Below, in pieces: positions 1 through 5,470 of a stretch of 5,470 nucleotides of DNA. Source of the stretch: an uncultured Actinomycetes bacterium. GTDB lineage: Bacteria > Actinomycetota > Actinomycetes > Nanopelagicales > Nanopelagicaceae. Positions within the stretch are counted from its first letter, which is position 1. Each line of letters opens with the position of its first letter. The notes beneath the pieces are model-generated. The model saw only the letters and a list, made by a program, of their open reading frames with translations. It did no database searches and was not told the origin of the DNA. The position numbers and the translations under genes were made by a program. The stretch lies in assembly GCA_903839355.1 (NCBI GenBank), contig CAIMBV010000258.1, forward strand, positions 1 to 5,470. Reading direction: 5' to 3'.

Positions 1-1195
1 GAGTTAACTCCTCCACACACACCCGACGATCCATATTGAGCGGGGTGTATTCGTTGTAGAGAGTGTGCAGCGGATGGTGCGAGAGCAATACAAAATACTG
101 TGGAACCACATCGCTTAAAACTCGCTTTAACCAGAGAAATTGCGACTCATCGAGCGAACCCTGCCACCCGCCGTGAACATTGACTGTATCTAAAGAGATG
201 AGGCGAACTCCCCCAATATCTTGGTACCAGTACTTAGTGCCATGAAGTGCATTCTCTTCCGTCAATCCATGTCCACCGTGGCCGCAGCTCAAGTGAATCT
301 TGGCCCAATCGCTCGCTTTGTTAGTGCGTCGCCTTGGGTCTGCCGTAATCGGACGAGTGCTTGCTCCGGCGAGTGGTGGGTATGCGGTTGGGCCAACCTC
401 ACTCCACTTGGATACAAAATCTTGGAGATCAAGTTCTGGCGACAATTCTGTAATTTTTTGATCGCCTACAGCGAGTGCGAGAAGAGATTGATCGCTTGGC
501 ACCGTTCCCTGCAAAAGAGCATCATGATTTCCATGTGTTGCAACCCAACGATGTTTAGTTCCAGTCGCAACAAAGGGCTTGCGAACCGCGCTCGTAAGTC
601 CAGAGACCTCCGGAAATCCGTAGAGCGCACGCGGGTAATCAATCTCGCACCCTTCAGGAGTTCCCTCTGGATTCCAATATGAGCGATCATAATTCTCGGG
701 ATTTGTTTGAGCTACACCCTCCCATTGCGAATGATCACCAGAGTCCGGTGTTAACTCACCACCATCAAGCAGAGTGAGATACCAATCAAGTTCATTGGCT
801 TGAGCATTATCTGTCACATCGCCAGTGAGAACCACGGCATCAATCTCGCGAGTAGAAAAAAGCCCCGTGTTAATCAGGTTTGTCGTTTGGATCATCGCTT
901 CCAGAGTTTGAGTGGTTAAAAATTCTTGGGCTCGATAGGCGCCAACGAGACCAATGTGTTCGCTAATCGGATTATGCGGGTCAGAGAATCGATCTACGCC
1001 CTCTGCACGAGCTGGAGATTGCGCATCACAGATATGAAGATCGCTCAGATGAATGAGCGAAAGGATCGGAGAGAAATCCTCTCCAATGATTTCTCCGCGG
1101 TGCTCTTCACCTTCAACAACTTCTAAATTGCGCCAACCCTTTTCATTCGGAACCCCCCGAACAATCTTTTGCCAAGAGGAGAAAGGCTCAGACAT
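1..1195 (-). CDS. Calcineurin-like metallophosphoesterase, PPA1498-like (TIGR03767-type), C-terminus outside window
   Basis: The frame is open for 398 codons from ATG at 1195 to the left edge, so the C-terminus is missing. It shows the dinuclear-metal phosphoesterase motifs in order: SDLH (51-54, D52 and H54 as ligands), TGDVTDNAQ (124-132), GNHD (222-225) and LSHHPL (371-376). The last expected motif, a GHxH-type ligand, would lie beyond the window. Long inserts between motifs, and the wording GDxxDNAQxNE and HGNHDxLxQG, match my recollection of the PPA1498 family. Members of that family usually carry a Tat signal; this protein starts MSEPFSSWQK with no twin arginine or hydrophobic stretch, so it is probably cytosolic. 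The start overlaps the end of the ATPase gene by 8 nt (ATGTCTGA) and has no clear ribosome site, which suggests translational coupling. TTG at 1201 is the only other in-frame start before a stop. The family predicts cleavage of a phosphoester; the substrate is unknown, and context suggests an imported organophosphorus compound. Confidence 0.85.
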   Translation of the reverse strand, partial: MSEPFSSWQKIVRGVPNEKGWRNLEVVEGEEHRGEIIGEDFSPILSLIHLSDLHICDAQSPARAEGVDRFSDPHNPISEHIGLVGAYRAQEFLTTQTLEAMIQTTNLINTGLFSTREIDAVVLTGDVTDNAQANELDWYLTLLDGGELTPDSGDHSQWEGVAQTNPENYDRSYWNPEGTPEGCEIDYPRALYGFPEVSGLTSAVRKPFVATGTKHRWVATHGNHDALLQGTVPSDQSLLALAVGDQKITELSPELDLQDFVSKWSEVGPTAYPPLAGASTRPITADPRRRTNKASDWAKIHLSCGHGGHGLTEENALHGTKYWYQDIGGVRLISLDTVNVHGGWQGSLDESQFLWLKRVLSDVVPQYFVLLSHHPLHTLYNEYTPLNMDRRVCVEELT

Positions 1196-4100
1196 GTTCA
1201 ATCATCACGGCATCTGAACTAATAGAGAGTCTGACAAAGTCGCCAGTATCTATCTTCTTAGCCTCTTTGCTGGTGATTTCTGCGTAAATCAGATCAGGGG
1301 TCCCGACATCGATCCCGAGTCGGGTAACTGGGCCAAGGAATGACTTGGTAATTACTGTTGCGCCTTCATCTGCCTTCTGGACTTCAAACTCCTCTGGGCG
1401 AATCAAAGCGCGAACTTCATCACCCTTCTTGACTGCAGGAGAGTGATCCGAGATTTCCAAACTCTGGCTGAGCACGAGTACCAAAGACTTGGATTCGGTA
1501 ACGGCGGGAATGTAGTTGGTGAGTCCAACGAAGCCGGCCACAAACGGTGTGCGGGGCTTGTTGTAGAGCTTCCCTGGCTCATCAATCTGCTCGAGCACTC
1601 CCTTATTCATAACTCCGACTCGATCTGAGATCGCCATCGCCTCTTCTTGATCGTGCGTCACAAAGAGGGTGGAGATTCCGATTGTGCTTTGAATCCGGCG
1701 GATCTCCTCACGGAGTTGTGCTCGAACCTGTGCATCGAGGGCTGAGAGCGGCTCATCTAGCAGCAATACAGATGGTTCAATCGCAAGAGCTCTGGCAAGG
1801 GCTACCCGTTGCTGTTGTCCACCTGATAGTTGGGTTGGACGTCGATCGGCCTGGGTGCTTAAGCCAACTAGATCAAGCAACTCGCGCGCACGAGATTCAC
1901 GCTTATGTGAATCAACTCCTCGCACCCGCAATCCATAAGCCACATTCTCAATCGCCGTCATATTTGGGAACAATGAATATGCCTGGAAGACCATTCCAAT
2001 ATTTCGCTTATTGGCCGGAACCTGCGACATATCTTTGCCATCAATCTCAACGATGCCTTCATGCTCCTTATCGATACCCGCCAAAATTCGTAGCGCCGTT
2101 GTCTTGCCGCAGCCCGAAGGTCCAAGCAGGGTAACTAGCTCACCTGGCTTGATCGTTAATGAGAAATCATCGAGCGCTTTAACGGTGCCGAAGGTGCGCT
2201 TCACATTACGGAATTCAACGGTGCTTCCATGTAGATCCATTATGCAACCCTCTTTCTCTGTGCAAATAAACTCTTAATCCGCGGTATGAATGCAATAACG
2301 ATAAGGAAGATCCAAGCGCCACCCAGTGTGGTAACTGAGATTGCGATCGAGCCATAGATGTTCTGTTGAGATACGTTGGTCGCCCACGTTGGGAAGGTGT
2401 GGAAGTGCAGTAGCACTGCCAGGGTGTACTCCCCGAGAGAAAGTGCAAAGGTGATGAAGAGCGCACCGGTCGTGGAAGATCGAATCGCAGGAATGATCAC
2501 CATTGTGAGCGTCTTAAACCAGTCAGCGCCTAAACTCTGTGAGGCTTCAACCAAGGTGCTCAGAGCCACAGATTGCAACCCAATATCCAGCGTGCGATAG
2601 ACATATGGCATCGCAACAACGACATAGAAGAAGCAGAGTTCGTATGAGGTCGATTGCAGACTCTTTGGCATAGCTACTTGTGCCCCGATAGCCAGAGAAA
2701 CTACTGGGATGACAATGGGGAGCAGACACAGGATCTCAACAAGCCTGCGATACCTGCGGCCACCTAGGTGGACATAGACAACGGTAGGAACCATCAAGAC
2801 CAAGACGATCAATATCGTGATTGCGGCGATACGAAGCGATGTCAGAAGCGCAGGTGAGAAGCCAAGTTGGTGCACGATCCATGAATAGTTCGCAAAGGTA
2901 TGCCCTTTATCCCCATAACCACGCGCTGAATATTCTGCAGCGGCAATCAGTGGGGCAATAAAGAAGAAGGCAGCAAAGGCGATGATCACCTTGTCAAAAG
3001 CGGTGAACTTTCTCTTCATCGTTTTCTCGTTACACGTAGAAGAAGCAGGTAGGCGGCGATAACAAAGAGCGAGACGATAACCATTCCCATTGCCATGGCA
3101 TCGCCTTGATTCTCTTGTCCGGCAATCACATTTCCATTAACCAAGTTGCCGATAAAGAGCGGTACAAGCGGAATCGATCCATTCGACATAGCTGCTGCGG
3201 TTGCAAAGGCAGAGAAGGCGCTGGCAAAGAGCAAGAGGCAGGCAGATAAGAATGAAGGGAGCAGCACTGGAATCAGCACATGACGAAAATATTGAAACTT
3301 TGTACCTCCAAGAGATTCGTTCGCCTCAATCCACTCAACGCGTAAATTCTCAAGCGCTGGGGTAAAGATGATCACCATCAAAGGAATTTGGAAGAAGCAA
3401 TAAACAAGCAAGATGCCCCAGAAGTTGTAAAGGTCGAATGAACCTCCGTACAAGTCCCAGTGAAAGACATGAAGTAATAATTTTGTAATCAAACCCTCTT
3501 GACCAAAGGCGGCGATAAACATAAAGGCGAGCGGTACTCCGCCAGTATTGGCGAGCACTCCTGCAGCGGAACTTGTAATGGTGCGAACTACTCCTGTGGT
3601 CTTTACAACCGACCAGCAGATAAGCGCACCGGCAATTCCAGAAACGATCATGGAGTAAAAGGCGAGTTTGAATGAACCAGTGAAGGCGTCTCGATAGTTA
3701 CCCGAGAAGAGGTTGCCATATAAAGAGAGAGTCAGGTGGTGCTTATTGTCATGAATCGAGGCAGAGATGATTGATGCGATTGGGTAGAGCAAGAAATAGC
3801 CCAAGAAGAGAAAGAGCGGGAGAAGACCAAGAAGGCTCTTATCAAACTTGAATTTAGGTGTGGAACGAGACGTACCTCTCCCACCCCTTGTAGGGATGGG
3901 AGAGGTTAGTTCGTCAGCTATGACCATTTGTTAGTAAGTGGTCAGTTACTTAGAGTGTTGGCCAGAGCTTTGATAGCAAAGCTGTTGCTGTTGTCTGTTG
4001 TGCAACGGTTGGTTGTTGCAGAGTCAACTTATCAGCAGCTGGATTTGGCTGGAAGATTGTTGATGGTGATGGAACCAACAACTTCTTCGCCTTCATTGCT

Positions 4101-5470
4101 GCGATGTTGATTGGGACAGCTCCGCCGAGTTGGAAGATGTTCTGTCCACCCATGAGGGAGTTGAACAACTTTCCGCCATCAAGAGTTCCAGCAGCAACGT
4201 TTGCTGCCTCGTCTCCGGCGAGATCCTTTGCAAGGTGACCCTTGTTCTCAGACATCAAGAACTCAACCCAGAGACGTGCTGCTGCAGGGTGTGGAGCTGT
4301 TGCGTTAACTCCGAAGATGTAAGGAGTTCCTTGAACAGCTGCATCTGAAGGCTTAACGTAGTCAATTGTCTTACCGATTTGCGCTCCGAGTTGTTCTGTT
4401 CCAAGAGCGTTGAATGAGTAGTCCAACCAGACCTTTGGGTTGCCAGTTGCAATGTGGGTTGAATCTGCAGTTGCGCCAGAGAGGTTGCCGCTCTTCTTGA
4501 GGCCATGGTAGAAATCAAAGCCCTTTTGAACGTTGTCGAAGGTTCCACCGTTAGCAACGGTCGCTGCCATGACAGAGATAAGAGCCTCTTGTGCACCTGT
4601 TGGGTCTCCAGCGATACCGACGACCTTCTTGAATGCAGGATTTGTGAGGTCCTTGATCTTTGTTGGGTGAACCTTGAGCTTGGCGTCATATCCAATAACG
4701 ATCTGTCCTGAGTAGTTACCGAACCAGTATCCGGAAGGATCCTTCCAAGTTGAAGGAATATCGTTCCATGTAACAACCTTGTATGGAGCGAACAAGCTTC
4801 CGCCTGTTGTGCTTCCAGTCATAGCTTGTTGGATGTGTGAAGCTCCGATATCGACGACATCTGGTTGGCTCGCAGCAGGGGCAGTCTGGATCGACTTGAT
4901 CTCATATGCAGATCCACCATCTGGATTGTCGTCGTTAATGTGAATTCCGAAAGCTGCTTGGTATGCATCAATCGCATCGCCGTAGTCAGCCCAGTTACGA
5001 AGAACTGTTGTGATGTTCAATGAACCTTCTGCTTGGGCAGCCTTAACAAGTGCGCTCAATCCGCCGCAAGAAGCGACGTCAGTGCAAGTGGCCCAGTTGG
5101 TTGTATCCGCAGTAGCACTTTGTGCTGAGACTGCTGGGAGAAGTGCAACAGCGATTGCTGCAACTGCTCCAAAAACGAATTGCTTACGCATTAGTCCCCC
5201 TTAAGGATTTGTAGCCCTAGCAAACTTCCTCTTGTTAACTAGAAAGGGTTCTTTGGAGGATTAATGGATGTACGAAAAGTAAATAATTAGCTACGACTAT
5301 TTGAGTAGGTTCAAGAGAGTTAACACGGTGGCAGAGACCTCTGTCGCTCCGGATGCTTTCAACTCTGCTTCAGTGTGCGCTCCACTGGTCACGCCAAGAT
5401 TGACCGCAGCTCCCGCGCTCACTCCCGCTTTCATATCTGACTCGGTATCTCCAGCGACAGCAATATCTCC

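Overview
The window reads as a single unidirectional block on the minus strand: six genes, four complete and two cut by the window edges. Base composition is about half G+C by eye. The proteins look actinobacterial: the metallophosphoesterase resembles the mostly actinobacterial PPA1498-type family (TIGR03767), and the HAD fragment resembles the phosphonatase-like group (TIGR03351). Moderate G+C, very tight gene packing and genes for scavenging organic phosphorus would suit a planktonic freshwater actinobacterium (Nanopelagicales/acI-like). That placement is an inference with low confidence.

In transcription order (right to left): the C-terminal 57 residues of a HAD-superfamily hydrolase (5297-5470); a 105-base intergenic region; an extracytoplasmic solute-binding protein (3950-5191); two MetI-type permeases (3016-3927 and 2240-3019); a CysA/PotA/FbpC-type ATPase with a C-terminal TOBE-like region (1188-2240); and a calcineurin-like metallophosphoesterase whose C-terminus runs off the left edge (1-1195). 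Permease 1 and permease 2 overlap by 4 nt (ATGA), permease 2 and the ATPase by 1 nt (TAATG), and the ATPase and phosphoesterase by 8 nt. The binding-protein gene is the only cistron set apart by real gaps.

The best reading is an uptake-and-cleavage operon for an organophosphorus compound, probably a phosphonate related to 2-aminoethylphosphonate. The transporter brings the substrate in. A phosphonatase-like HAD enzyme and a metallophosphoesterase with no visible signal peptide would release phosphate inside the cell. The transporter alone would also fit the iron(III), polyamine or thiamine branches of its family; the phosphonate call rests on the two flanking enzymes.

The most striking non-coding signal is a nearly perfect 15-bp stem with a 3-nt loop (3874-3906), lying inside the first codons of permease 1. 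Just before it is a start codon with no visible Shine-Dalgarno and partly buried in another small stem. Together they could set a high ratio of binding protein to membrane subunits. I saw no mobile elements, RNA genes, CRISPR array or plus-strand genes.
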